In this document: positions 26,735 through 35,613 of the stretch, in pieces | How positions within the stretch are numbered: position 1 is the stretch's first letter | How the letters are laid out: each line of letters begins with the position of its first letter | Origin: Sphaerisporangium corydalis | GTDB taxonomy: Bacteria > Actinomycetota > Actinomycetes > Streptosporangiales > Streptosporangiaceae | DNA length: 64,000 nucleotides | Direction of reading: 5' to 3' | NCBI RefSeq assembly: GCF_025506355.1 | Contig: NZ_JANZYP010000011.1 | Coordinates: 1-64,000, forward strand | Notes under the pieces: model-generated | Database searches by the model: none | What the model was told of the DNA's origin: nothing | Seen by the model: only the letters and a program-made list of their open reading frames with translations | Made by a program: the position numbers and the translations under genes

Positions 26735-27274
26735 GTGAACGTCGACAACTCCACGGTGATCCGCCCGATGGCGGACGCGAAGTCGCTCCGGCGAGCATTC
26801 GGGACGTTCGCCACCGGTTGCACGGTGATCACGACGGGCGGCGCCTCGCCGCACGCCATGACCGCCAACTCCTTCACCTCGGTCTCGCTGGAGCCTCCGC
26901 TGGTGCTGATCTGCGTCGACCGCGGCGCCGTGATGCACCAGTGCCTGACCTCGACGGGCTCCTTCGGGGTGTCCGTGCTGGCCGCGCACCAGGAGGCCGC
27001 GGCGCTGCACTTCGCGGACCGCTGGCGGGCCCTGGGCGCGGCCCAGTTCGAGCCTGTGGACTGGACGCCGGGCCGGCTGACCGGCGCGCCGTTGCTGGAC
27101 GGCACGCTGGCCAGCCTGGAGTGCGAGCTGTGGCGCACCTACGACGGCGGCGACCACACCATCTTCATCGGCAAGGTCATCTCCTTGCACCAGCAGACCG
27201 ACAGGGACGCCCTGCTGGTCTTCAAAGGCAAGTTCCGCCAGATCAGCCCTGATTGGAGCGAGGTGCCGGCGTGA
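26735..27274 (+). CDS. Flavin reductase (HpaC/SgcE6-like)
   Basis: A 179-residue short-chain flavin reductase with the FGTFATGCTVIT start and the MTANSFTSVSLEPP flavin-binding segment. It would supply reduced FAD or FMN to a two-component monooxygenase. A likely partner is the DszC/HsaA-type protein at 49387-50637, but that is inference. GTG start at 26735 with AGGAGG upstream. Homologues called E6 are found in nine-membered enediyne clusters. Its TGA overlaps the P450 GTG. Confidence 0.9.
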   Translation: MNVDNSTVIRPMADAKSLRRAFGTFATGCTVITTGGASPHAMTANSFTSVSLEPPLVLICVDRGAVMHQCLTSTGSFGVSVLAAHQEAAALHFADRWRALGAAQFEPVDWTPGRLTGAPLLDGTLASLECELWRTYDGGDHTIFIGKVISLHQQTDRDALLVFKGKFRQISPDWSEVPA

Positions 27275-28668
27275 CCCTCACCGGACCCCAGGCCGGCCAG
27301 GCGTCCGAGCACCCGGCGGCGGCCCCGTCCCGCCGCCGGGTGCCGCCAGGCCCGCCACCGTGGGCGGCCCCCAGCCTGTTCAAGAAGCTGGCGACCGACC
27401 GCATCGCGCTGATGTCGCTCGCCGCGACGTACGGCGACGCGGCCCGGCTGTCCATCGGGCCCAAGACCCTGTACTTCTTCAACCACCCCGACCACGCCAA
27501 GCACGTGCTGGCCGACAACAGCGGCAACTACCACAAGGGCGTCGGCCTGGTTCAGGCCCGGCGCGCCATCGGTGACGGGCTGCTGACCAGCGAGGGCGCG
27601 CTGTGGCGCAAGCAGCGCAAGATGATCCAGCCCGTGTTCCAGAACAAGCGCATCTCCCAGCAGGCCGGGGTCATCGCCAAGGAGGCGGCGAACCTGGTCG
27701 ACCGGCTGCGGTCCCACGCGGGCGGCGAGCCGGTGGACGTCGTCCAGGAGATGACCTCGCTCAGCCTCGGCGTGCTCGGGCGCACCCTGCTGGACGCCGA
27801 CCTCGGCGCGTTCAGCAACATCGGGCACTCCTTCGAGGCCGTGCAGGACCAGGCGATGTTCGAGCTGGTGACGCTGAGCAAGGTGCCGCTCTGGGCGCCG
27901 CTGCCCAAGCAGATCCGGTTCCGCCGGGCCCGCAAGGAGCTGCAGCGCATCGTCGACCACCTGGTCGCCGACCGGATGTCGCGGACCGGCGAGGACGGCG
28001 ACAACGTCATGTCCCGCCTGATCGGCTCCACCCAGGCCGAGGCCGACCCGCGCGTCGGCAGGCAGCGCATGCGGGACGAGCTGGTCACCCTGCTGCTCGC
28101 CGGGCACGAGACGACGGCGAGCACGCTGTCGTGGACGTTCTACCTCATCGACCAGCACCCGGAGGTCCGCGAGCGGCTGCACGCCGAGGCGGCCGAGGTG
28201 CTGGGCGACCGGCTGCCGGTCTACGAGGACCTGCACCGGCTGAAGTACACCGCCATGGTGGTGGAGGAGGTCATGCGCCTCTACCCGCCGGTGTGGATGC
28301 TGCCCCGTGAGGCGCAGAAGGACGACGAGGTCGGCGGGTACCACGTGCCGGCCGGGTCCGACGTGCTGATCAGCCCCTACACCCTGCACCGGCACCCGGC
28401 CTTCTGGGACGCGCCCGACCGGTTCGACCCCGAGCGGTTCGACCCGGCCAAGCCGTCCACCCGGCCGAGGTACGCCTACATCCCGTTCGGCGCCGGCCCC
28501 CGCTTCTGCGTGGGCAACCACCTGGGCATGATGGAGGCCACGTTCGTGATCGCCATGGTCGCCCGTGACCTGAGGCTGGCCAAGCTCCCCGGGCACAAGG
28601 TGGTGGCCGAGCCGATGCTCTCCCTGCGGGTGCGCGGCGGGCTGCCGATGACGGTGCACTCCGCCTGA
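27271..28668 (+). CDS. Cytochrome P450 (enediyne E7 type)
   Basis: A 465-residue class I bacterial P450 in the long, CYP-bulk-type format. I-helix AGHETTAS, a downstream EVMRLYPP (ExxR region) and the heme loop FGAGPRFCVGNH with the cysteine ligand are intact. Start GTG at 27271 overlaps the flavin-reductase stop; GGAGCGAGG precedes it (an upstream TTG at 27253 is less likely). Position after the flavin reductase matches E7 P450s of nine-membered enediyne clusters. It ends the core operon. Confidence 0.93.
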   Translation: MTLTGPQAGQASEHPAAAPSRRRVPPGPPPWAAPSLFKKLATDRIALMSLAATYGDAARLSIGPKTLYFFNHPDHAKHVLADNSGNYHKGVGLVQARRAIGDGLLTSEGALWRKQRKMIQPVFQNKRISQQAGVIAKEAANLVDRLRSHAGGEPVDVVQEMTSLSLGVLGRTLLDADLGAFSNIGHSFEAVQDQAMFELVTLSKVPLWAPLPKQIRFRRARKELQRIVDHLVADRMSRTGEDGDNVMSRLIGSTQAEADPRVGRQRMRDELVTLLLAGHETTASTLSWTFYLIDQHPEVRERLHAEAAEVLGDRLPVYEDLHRLKYTAMVVEEVMRLYPPVWMLPREAQKDDEVGGYHVPAGSDVLISPYTLHRHPAFWDAPDRFDPERFDPAKPSTRPRYAYIPFGAGPRFCVGNHLGMMEATFVIAMVARDLRLAKLPGHKVVAEPMLSLRVRGGLPMTVHSA

Positions 28669-28673
28669 CGATC

Positions 28674-28707
28674 GTCCCGCCGCGGGCCGACCGGCGCGCG
28701 GCGGGAC
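28674..28707. terminator. Hairpin terminator between the core operon and the AraC gene
   Basis: GTCCCGCCGCG and CGCGGCGGGAC pair over 11 bp with a 12-base loop, six bases after the P450 stop. The AraC-type gene is convergent, so it may serve both. Confidence 0.65.
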
Positions 28708-28844
28708 GGGACACGCGGACGCGGCGGGCGCTCCCTGGTCGGGGGTTCCCGCCGTCCGTCTGCCCACCGGCCGCCGGACGACGCGAACCGTCCCCGGAAA
28801 CGCGAACCGCCCTGGCGCGGGCGGTGGCGCGGGGGCGGCGGAGG

Positions 28845-29615
28845 TCAGTGGGTGAGCTGCGGGACGGGTGCCGACAGCACGTCGCGCAGGGCCAGCAGCA
28901 CCGGGGGGTCGAGGGGGCGCATCGGGCGCAGGTGGAGGTCGGCGACCCGGGTGTGCGTGCCGGCGTGGACCGTGATCGGCCCCTGGCGGCCGATGCACAG
29001 GGCCTCGTCGCCTCCGGGGGCGTGGTCGACGGCGTCCTCGCGGCCCGGGGCCACCGACTGGGCCATCAGGTGCCACTCGCCCTGCGGGACGTCCTCCAGG
29101 ACGTAGGGGCCGGGCTTGCGGAGGATCACATACCGCACGGGCTGGCCTTCGAGGATCCGGTCGGGGAACAGCCCCGCGAAGATCGGCTGGTCTTTGAGGG
29201 GGGAGGAGATGTCGCCGCGCACGGTCGTCACGGGCGGGTCGCCGGCCGCGCCGTCCCAGCTCGCCGCGGAGGCGCGCGGGGCGACGCTCTTGAGCTGGCG
29301 GTACTTGGTGGGGGAGAGCCCCACGCTGCTGGTGAACCGGGAGCTGAAGGTGCCGACGCTCGAATAGCCGACGCGGTGGCTGATGTCGGTGACGGTCAGC
29401 GACGTCGAGGCGAGCAGTCTTTTGGCCTCCTGAAGGCGCACCGCGGAAAGGAAACGACCGGGGGAAAGCCCGGTCACCCGCTGGAACACACGGGAGAAGT
29501 GAAACTTGCTGAACATCGCCGTCCGCGCCATGTCGTTAATGGTGAGCTGCTCGCCGAGATTCTCGTGCATACTCTTGACGACGCGCATGACGGCTTGTTC
29601 AATCGCGTTTTCCAT
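28845..29615 (-). CDS. AraC-family transcriptional regulator
   Basis: A 256-residue regulator with the DNA-binding domain at the N-terminus (two helix-turn-helix motifs, residues about 8-105, including FSKFHFSRVFQRVTGLSPGRF and VGYSSVGTFSSRF) and a C-terminal domain of about 140 residues of unassigned ligand. The order resembles SoxS/Rob-type rather than classical AraC. The ATG at 29615 has GGGAGGAGCA upstream; an ORF extension to 29681 has no ribosome site. It is the only transcription factor in the window and divergent from the DUF5987/GMC genes, so it is a candidate regulator of the cluster. Confidence 0.88.
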   Translation of the reverse strand: MENAIEQAVMRVVKSMHENLGEQLTINDMARTAMFSKFHFSRVFQRVTGLSPGRFLSAVRLQEAKRLLASTSLTVTDISHRVGYSSVGTFSSRFTSSVGLSPTKYRQLKSVAPRASAASWDGAAGDPPVTTVRGDISSPLKDQPIFAGLFPDRILEGQPVRYVILRKPGPYVLEDVPQGEWHLMAQSVAPGREDAVDHAPGGDEALCIGRQGPITVHAGTHTRVADLHLRPMRPLDPPVLLALRDVLSAPVPQLTH

Positions 29616-30078
29616 TGCTCCTCCCGTGCATTGGAGGTGTGGTGGTAATTGACCCCGAATTAACACGGGAGACCTCGTCATCGCGAGCCTCCGTCATCTG
29701 CTCTCCCGCCATGGCAGCGAATTCTTCCCGCTCGCATACGGTGTGCAATCCGGGAAAAACGAAGCTCGACAACGACACATCGACGGCACTTGGCCATGAC
29801 ATCAGAATTGGCCGGAGCACCTCCTGCGACAACCCCTAACAGCCCCCTGCCTGCCGATACACGGTTTCCGGGGGGGTCGGTAAACGCGTGATCGATTCCC
29901 GTCGAATCACGCGGGAAGGGACATTGGGCGCACCGGGGGCGAGCCCCTCGGAACCCCCTGCGGGACCCCTTCCCGACCGGGATGCCGACGTGAAAGCAAC
30001 TCAGAAGATGCACCCGGGGCGGCCGGGCCTGAACGATGAACTGGTCAGCAGACGACCTGGACGGACGAGGAAACGCCT
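29616..30078. promoter_or_regulatory. Divergent regulatory region between AraC regulator and DUF5987 gene
   Basis: Non-coding 463 bp. Contains an inverted repeat CGCGTGAT-N13-ATCACGCG (29885-29913) and, closer to the plus-strand gene, GGTC-N7-GACC (30043-30057). Either may bind a regulator. The first half is AT-rich relative to coding DNA, as expected of promoters. Confidence 0.45.
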
Positions 30079-30648
30079 ATGCGACCGCCATTTCCAGACG
30101 AAGAGCAGGCCAGGACGATGACGATCGAGGCGTGGGCGGACACGATCGTCCCCGGCGAGAAGCGGTCGCCCGACGACAGGGCCGTGGCGGGTGTCTCCAC
30201 CGGAGGCGGCGCGGTGGCGGCCGGCGCCCTGGAGCTGCTGGAATGGGACGCGACCGGCCTGAGCGAAGCGCTCGGCAGCCTGGCGAGCGCCCTGAACGAC
30301 CACACCGTGGTGTACGCCGGCGAGCACGGCCTGGACCTCGACGAGACCGTCCCCCCGTTCGTGGCGCTGGACTTCGACCACCGCACCGCCATGGTGCGGC
30401 GCCTCACCACACCCGGCCACCCTGAGAAGCCGCTGTGGGTCAGCCTCGCCCTGTTCTGCAACATGGCCTTCGACTCGGCGGCCCACATGCACACCGCCGA
30501 CGCCATCGCCCAGGGGCACCCCGGGCTGATCGCGATGGGCATCGAAAGGCCCGACCCCGACGGGTTCTGGCGGTTCCCGAAGTACTCCTACGGCCGTCCG
30601 CTGGCCCGCCTGCACCCGGACACGACCCCCTCAGGGAGCCCCGCATGA
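30079..30648 (+). CDS. DUF5987 protein, partner of the GMC oxidoreductase
   Basis: A 189-residue protein. Its first 30 residues run into TMTIEAWADTIVPGEKRSPDD, similar in style to the gamma subunit of gluconate 2-dehydrogenase-like complexes; a central AFD and the terminal FPKYSYGRPLARLHP are typical of DUF5987. Related proteins, called E8-like, occur with E9 GMC oxidoreductases in nine-membered enediyne clusters. The stop codon overlaps the start of the GMC gene (ATGA), supporting a two-subunit enzyme. No TAT or Sec signal is visible. Start ATG at 30079 with GAGG eight bases upstream. Confidence 0.78.
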   Translation: MRPPFPDEEQARTMTIEAWADTIVPGEKRSPDDRAVAGVSTGGGAVAAGALELLEWDATGLSEALGSLASALNDHTVVYAGEHGLDLDETVPPFVALDFDHRTAMVRRLTTPGHPEKPLWVSLALFCNMAFDSAAHMHTADAIAQGHPGLIAMGIERPDPDGFWRFPKYSYGRPLARLHPDTTPSGSPA

Positions 30649-32300
30649 CCAGCACCGAACGCACCGACGTCCTCGTGGTCGGCAGCGGCTTCGGCGGCGC
30701 GATCGCGGCCTACCACCTCGCGGCCGGCGGCGCGAAGGTCGTGGTGCTCGAACGCGGGCCGTGGCTGCAGAGCAAGGACTTCGACCACGACTTCAAGCTC
30801 GGGTCCTCCTACACCCGCGCCTTCGACTTCGTCGTGGGCGACGGCATGAGCATCCTCGGCGGCAACTGCGTGGGCGGCGGGAGCGTCGTCTACTTCGCCG
30901 CGATGCCGCGCGCCCCGCGTTACGTCTTCGAGCGGCACGGCAGCATCGGGCGCCGCATGTGGCCCTCGGCCGTCAGCCGTGACACGCTGAACCCCTGGTA
31001 CGACCGGGTCGAGGAGTCGATCCCGATCCACCAGCAGGACTGGAACGACGTCTCCTACGCCGGAGGGCTGTGGGCGGCGGCGTGCAACCACGCGGGCCGC
31101 ACCGCCAACCCGGTGCCGGTCGCCATCGACACCACCAAGTGCACCAACTGCAACTGGATGATGGCCGGCTGCCGCTTCGACGCCAAGCAGTCCCTGCTGT
31201 TCACCTACCTTCCCGCGGCCCTCGCGCACGGGGCCGAGATCCGCCCGCTGCACGAGGTGCAGAAGATCTCCCGCACCGACGACGGCGGCTACCGCGTCCA
31301 CTACGACCACATCGACGCCGAGGACTACCGCATCCGGCACGGGAGCGGCACGATCGACGCCAAGGTCATCGTGCTGGCGGCCGGCGCGGGCGCCACCCCG
31401 GTCATCCTGCAGCGCAGCGAGGCGACGCTCGGCGAGATGCCGAGGGCCGTCGGCCGGTACTTCTCCGGCAACGGCGAGCGCCTCAACACCGCGATACTCA
31501 ACGAGGACAAGGTGCGCGACGTGCTCGGCCTCGAGCGCGGCGACGGGCTGGCCTACGAGGCGAACCAGATCGGCAAGGGCCCGGTCGTGGCGAGCTGGGA
31601 CAAGCTCGACGGGTCGCTGCCGGAGTACTCGCGGTTCTCGCTGGAGCAGCTCTACTTCCCGCCGGGGCTCGGCACCATCCTCGCGCAGGTCCCCGGCCAC
31701 CCCGGGGTGAGCTGGTTCGGCAAGGACAAGAAGGAGATCCTCAAGCGCTGGCGCTCCTGGCTGATCATCTTCCAGATGACCGAGGACGACAACGAGGGCG
31801 TGTTCGGCGCGCCCCCCGCGCACGGCAACGCCGACCGGCTCTCCCAGCAGATGCTCGGCGTCGGGCCGCTGAAGTACGACCCGACCCCCAACACGCTGCG
31901 CGGATGGGCCGAGGCCGACGCCGAGGTCAAGGACATCCTGGAGCGGGACGGGCTGGCCGAGGTGGCGGCGTGGACCAACGACGTGGTGGGCGCGTACACC
32001 GTGCACCCGCTCGCGTCCTGCCGCATCGGCGACGACCCGGCGACCTCGGCGCTCGACGACCGCAACGAGCTGCGCGGCCACCCCGGCATCTTCGTCACCG
32101 ACGGGGCCTCGGTGCCGGGCGCGCTGAACGTCAACCCGGCGATGACGATCGCCGCGCTCGCCGAGCGCGCCGTCCCCGGCATCGTCGAGGCCGCGCGGAT
32201 GCGCGGTGTCGAGGTCACCTACGGGGCCCCGGCCCCCGACGGCGCCGTCAGCGGCCGTCGCGGTGTGCTCCCGCTGGTGCCCGCGCTGCTGCGGCACTGA
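30645..32300 (+). CDS. GMC-family FAD oxidoreductase (enediyne E9 type)
   Basis: A 551-residue GMC (cholesterol-oxidase-like) flavoprotein. The N-terminal VVGSGFGGAIAA is the FAD site; HPLASCRIGDDP near the C-terminus carries the active-site histidine, followed by VNPAMTIAALAERA. It has a cysteine-rich stretch (CTNCNWMMAGC, about residues 165-177) that is also found in relatives with a DUF5987 partner. It overlaps that partner gene by four bases. E9-like oxidoreductases are conserved in nine-membered enediyne clusters and act on the polyene or enediyne core, step unknown. Confidence 0.9.
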   Translation: MTSTERTDVLVVGSGFGGAIAAYHLAAGGAKVVVLERGPWLQSKDFDHDFKLGSSYTRAFDFVVGDGMSILGGNCVGGGSVVYFAAMPRAPRYVFERHGSIGRRMWPSAVSRDTLNPWYDRVEESIPIHQQDWNDVSYAGGLWAAACNHAGRTANPVPVAIDTTKCTNCNWMMAGCRFDAKQSLLFTYLPAALAHGAEIRPLHEVQKISRTDDGGYRVHYDHIDAEDYRIRHGSGTIDAKVIVLAAGAGATPVILQRSEATLGEMPRAVGRYFSGNGERLNTAILNEDKVRDVLGLERGDGLAYEANQIGKGPVVASWDKLDGSLPEYSRFSLEQLYFPPGLGTILAQVPGHPGVSWFGKDKKEILKRWRSWLIIFQMTEDDNEGVFGAPPAHGNADRLSQQMLGVGPLKYDPTPNTLRGWAEADAEVKDILERDGLAEVAAWTNDVVGAYTVHPLASCRIGDDPATSALDDRNELRGHPGIFVTDGASVPGALNVNPAMTIAALAERAVPGIVEAARMRGVEVTYGAPAPDGAVSGRRGVLPLVPALLRH

Positions 32301-32320
32301 CAGACAGAGGGGAACGGGCG

Positions 32321-33418
32321 ATGGGGAAGCTGCTCAGCCGGGTCATGCTGCCGGGGACGCTGTCCCAGGTGCGCCACGTGTCGCCGGTACGGCCGCGCGA
32401 CGCGTCCGGCCTGGTGACCAGGGTCTACGCGCAGGCGGAACGGGACTTCGGCATGCTGGCGCCGCCGCTGCTGCTGCACTCGCCCGCCCCCGACACCCTG
32501 GCGGCCTCCTGGTCGATGCTCAGGGAGACGCTCCTCGCCGGTGGCCTTGTCCCGAGGCCGGTCAAGGAGGCCGTCGCCACCGCCGTGTCGGCGGGCAACG
32601 CCTGCCCGTACTGCGTCGACGTGCACCGGGCCACGATGGACGGCCTGGTGCCGGGCGGCCAGGCGGCCGAGATCGCCGCCGGGCGGCTGGACACGGTCGG
32701 CGACCCGGTCGTTCGCCGGGCCGCCGCCTGGGCCCTGGCGAGCGCGAAACGCGAGAGCGCCGCGCGGCACGAGGCCCCCGCCCCCGCGGCGGAGGCCAGG
32801 GAGCTGGCCGGGGTCGCGGCCACCTTCCAGTACCTGAACCGCATGGTCCACGTCTTCCTCGGCGAGTCCCCCCTGCCGCCCGAGGTGCCCGATCGGGTGC
32901 GCGGCACGGTGATGAAGGTGTTCGGCCGGGTCATGAGCTCGGTCGCCCGCAGGCCCGCGGTGCCGGGCGAGTCGCTCGGCCTGCTGCCGGACGCGCCGCT
33001 GCCCGGTGACCTGTCCTGGGCGGACGGCTCCCCCCTGGTCGCCGGCGCCTTCGCGCGGGCCGCCGCCGCCATCGAGCGCGGCGGGCGCAGGTCGGTGCCC
33101 GAGCCGGTACGCGAGCTGGTCACCGCCGAGCTGGCCGCGTGGAACGGCGAGCCGACCGGCCCGAGCCGCGCGTGGGTCACCGCCGCGGTGTCGGCGCTGC
33201 CGCCCGCCCAGCGCGCGGCGGGCCGCCTGGCGCTGCTCACGGCCATGGCCTCCTACCAGATCGACGACAAGGTGATCGGCGAGTACCGCGTCGGCGCGCC
33301 CCTGGACCGGTCGCTCGTCGAGCTGACGTCCTGGGCGAGCATGGCCGCAGCGCGCGAGGTGGGGAGCTGGTCCCTGACCGCGCCGAAGGCCGCCGTGGAC
33401 GGCCCTGTACTGACGTGA
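32321..33418 (+). CDS. AhpD-like/carboxymuconolactone-decarboxylase-fold protein (365 aa)
   Basis: A 365-residue protein, about twice the size of usual AhpD proteins. The AhpD motif CPYCVDVH (Cys95, Cys98, His102) is intact in the first half; the second half repeats the helical fold without cysteines, so it looks like a fused, degenerate duplicate. It starts 20 bases after the GMC gene with GAGGGGAACGGGCG upstream, so it is probably in the same operon. It could correspond to one of the less-studied conserved enediyne genes (E11-like), but this name is uncertain. A thiol redox role is suggested by the motif. Confidence 0.7.
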   Translation: MGKLLSRVMLPGTLSQVRHVSPVRPRDASGLVTRVYAQAERDFGMLAPPLLLHSPAPDTLAASWSMLRETLLAGGLVPRPVKEAVATAVSAGNACPYCVDVHRATMDGLVPGGQAAEIAAGRLDTVGDPVVRRAAAWALASAKRESAARHEAPAPAAEARELAGVAATFQYLNRMVHVFLGESPLPPEVPDRVRGTVMKVFGRVMSSVARRPAVPGESLGLLPDAPLPGDLSWADGSPLVAGAFARAAAAIERGGRRSVPEPVRELVTAELAAWNGEPTGPSRAWVTAAVSALPPAQRAAGRLALLTAMASYQIDDKVIGEYRVGAPLDRSLVELTSWASMAAAREVGSWSLTAPKAAVDGPVLT

Positions 33419-33643
33419 CGGCCCTCCCGGATCGCGGAACGGTGACCGTCCCTGACGGAAAGGCACCCACGGAGAAGACACGGGAATTCCGCTGATGCAT
33501 GCTTGATTAGCAGGATATGAATTTAATTCGACAATAAATACCGCGCCCTGATGAATGCATTCTCCTTGGCGTCCGCCGTTCCCCGGACGGGCGGGACCGG
33601 TCAGGCGCGCCGGACTCCGAATCACCAGTGAGAGGACAGACGC
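33419..33643. promoter_or_regulatory. AT-rich intergenic, probable promoter region
   Basis: 33500-33545 is strongly AT-rich against a GC-rich background and includes TTGATT (33503-33508) and TTTAAT (33522-33527), 13 bases apart, which is short for a standard promoter. It likely drives the next genes. Confidence 0.35.
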
Positions 33644-34447
33644 GTGAGCGAGCTGGACGAAGTTCTCCAGGCCCTGACCACGGACGGCGAGGAGCTCGAC
33701 CGTCTGGTGGCCGGCATCGATGCGTCGCAGTGGGAGCTGCCCACCCCCGCCCCCGGATGGACGATCCACGACCAGATCGCCCACCTCGCCTTCATCTTCA
33801 AGCTCGCCGGGACGGCGGCCTCGAACGCCGAGGCGTTCAAGGCCATGACCGCCGGGGCCGAGAAGGACTTCAACGGCGCGGTCAACGCCGCGCTCTCGCT
33901 CTACACAGGCGACAGCCCCGAGGTCCTGCTCTCGCGCTGGCGGGCCGAGCGCTCGGCCGTGGTCGAGGCCCTCGCCGCCGTGCCGGCGGGAGAGGTCGTC
34001 CCGTGGCTGGTCAACCCGCTGCCGCCGATCATCCTGGCGTGCGCGGGCATCATGGAGCAGTTCGCGCACGGGCAGGACATCGCCGACGCGCTCGGCGTGC
34101 GGCGCGAGGCGACCGACCGGCTCAAGCACCTTGTGGTGTTCGCCGTGCTGACCAAGGACTTCGGCTACCTGTCGCGGGGCCTGACCCCGCCGTCGGTCGA
34201 CTTCCGCTTCGAGATCACCGGCCCGTCGGGCGAACTGTGGGCCTACGGCCCCGAGAACGCGACGCAGCGGGTGAGCGGTCCCGCCGAGGACTTCTGCCTG
34301 CTGGTGACCCGGCGGCGCCACCGGGACGACCTCGCGGTCGTCGCGACCGGCGACGAGGCCGACCACTGGCTGGACATCGCGCAGTGCTACCGGGGACCCG
34401 CAGGAGCGGGCCGCGCCCCCGGGCAGTTCGCGCCCGCCGGAGTGTGA
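33644..34447 (+). CDS. TIGR03084-type protein (DinB/maleylpyruvate isomerase fold)
   Basis: A 267-residue protein. The N-terminal 160 residues match the mycothiol-dependent maleylpyruvate isomerase (DinB-like) fold, with histidines in HDQIAHL (about 47-52) and the metal triad end EQFAHGQD (Glu-x3-His). The C-terminal part is a small alpha/beta domain. Such proteins are metal-binding and often mycothiol-dependent transferases. Mycothiol is the main actinobacterial thiol, so a role in protection from or activation of an enediyne is possible but not shown. GTG start with GAGAGG upstream. It precedes the aromatic supply genes. Confidence 0.8.
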   Translation: MSELDEVLQALTTDGEELDRLVAGIDASQWELPTPAPGWTIHDQIAHLAFIFKLAGTAASNAEAFKAMTAGAEKDFNGAVNAALSLYTGDSPEVLLSRWRAERSAVVEALAAVPAGEVVPWLVNPLPPIILACAGIMEQFAHGQDIADALGVRREATDRLKHLVVFAVLTKDFGYLSRGLTPPSVDFRFEITGPSGELWAYGPENATQRVSGPAEDFCLLVTRRRHRDDLAVVATGDEADHWLDIAQCYRGPAGAGRAPGQFAPAGV

Positions 34448-34544
34448 CCGGCGGCACCGCTTCCCTGGCCGTGCGAAACCGAGATCGGCGTCACGCGGGC
34501 GATGGCCTGATATCGGAGTTGAAACGAAGAAAGGCCGCAAATAT

Positions 34545-35585
34545 ATGGTAATCGTGATGGCCGCGGGCGCCACGGCGTCGGATATCCAGGCGATCGTCTC
34601 CGTCGTGCAGTCGGCGGGAGGCGAGGCGTTCGTCAGCCGGGGGGTCAGCCGGATCATCATCGGGCTCGTCGGCGACGTCGACCGGTTCGCCACGCTGAAC
34701 CTGGTGGGGATGCGTGGGGTCGCCAACGTCACGCGGATCTCGGCGAAGTTCAAGCTGGTCAGCCGCGAGCACCATTCCCAGCGCTCGTCCGTCCGGGTCG
34801 GAGAGGTGTCGATCGGCCCGGACACCGTCACGCTCATCGCCGGTCCGTGCGCCGTCGAGACGCCGGAGCAGACGCTCCTGGCCGCCCGGATGGCGCAGGC
34901 GGCCGGCGCCACGCTGCTGCGCGGCGGCGCCTTCAAGCCCCGGACCTCGCCCTACGCCTTCCAGGGGCTGGGCGAGCGCGGCCTGCGGATCCTCGCCGAG
35001 GTGCGGGAGGAGACCGGCCTGCCGATCGTCACCGAGGTGGTGGGCGCCCACGACGTCGACATGGTGGCCTCCTACGCCGACATGCTGCAGGTCGGCACCC
35101 GCAACATGCAGAACTTCCCCCTGCTCCAGGCCGTCGGCTCGGCGGGCAAGCCGGTGATGCTGAAGCGCGGCATGAACGCCACCATCGAGGAGTGGCTGAT
35201 GGCCGCGGAGTACATCGCCCAGCGGGGCAACCTCGACATCGTCCTGTGCGAGCGCGGCATCCGCACGTTCGAGACCGCGACCCGCAACACCCTCGACATC
35301 TCCGCGGTGCCGGTGGCGCAGCGGCTGTCGCACCTGCCGGTCGTCGTCGACCCCTCGCACTCCGGCGGCCGCCGCGACCTGGTCCTCCCGCTCAGCCGCG
35401 CCGCGATCGTGGCGGGTGCCGACGGCCTCATCGTCGACGTGCACCCCGATCCCGACATCGCGCTGTGCGACGGGCCGCAGGCGCTGGTCGCCGAGGACCT
35501 GCACGTACTCGCCCGCACGTTGGAGGACCTGGCCGGATTCATGGGCCGCCGGCTGTCCACACAGCGGGAACTCCTGGCCGGCTGA
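34545..35585 (+). CDS. aroF: 3-deoxy-7-phosphoheptulonate synthase (type I-beta, AroF)
   Basis: A 346-residue DAHP synthase that condenses phosphoenolpyruvate and erythrose 4-phosphate at the head of the shikimate pathway. Residues 1-70 form the regulatory ferredoxin-like domain; the KDO8P-type barrel follows with the metal Cys in AGPCAVE, RGGAFKPRTSPY, QVGTRNMQN and DPSHSGGRR. The ATG at 34545 has AAAGG nine bases upstream. Housekeeping versions are usually not beside a polyketide synthase, so this copy and the next gene probably raise aromatic precursor supply for the product. Confidence 0.93.
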   Translation: MVIVMAAGATASDIQAIVSVVQSAGGEAFVSRGVSRIIIGLVGDVDRFATLNLVGMRGVANVTRISAKFKLVSREHHSQRSSVRVGEVSIGPDTVTLIAGPCAVETPEQTLLAARMAQAAGATLLRGGAFKPRTSPYAFQGLGERGLRILAEVREETGLPIVTEVVGAHDVDMVASYADMLQVGTRNMQNFPLLQAVGSAGKPVMLKRGMNATIEEWLMAAEYIAQRGNLDIVLCERGIRTFETATRNTLDISAVPVAQRLSHLPVVVDPSHSGGRRDLVLPLSRAAIVAGADGLIVDVHPDPDIALCDGPQALVAEDLHVLARTLEDLAGFMGRRLSTQRELLAG

Positions 35586-35613
35586 GCGTCCGGTCAGCAC
35601 GTCGGGAGGGCTG

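Noticed and set aside
21953-27190. Minus-strand reading frame of 1,745 codons
   Set aside because: It is the antisense shadow of the polyketide synthase and neighbouring genes; composition is Gly/Arg/Val-rich with no domain.
33503-33540. Standard promoter with -35 TTGATT
   Set aside because: No -10 box at 16-18 bases; only the AT-rich character is reported.
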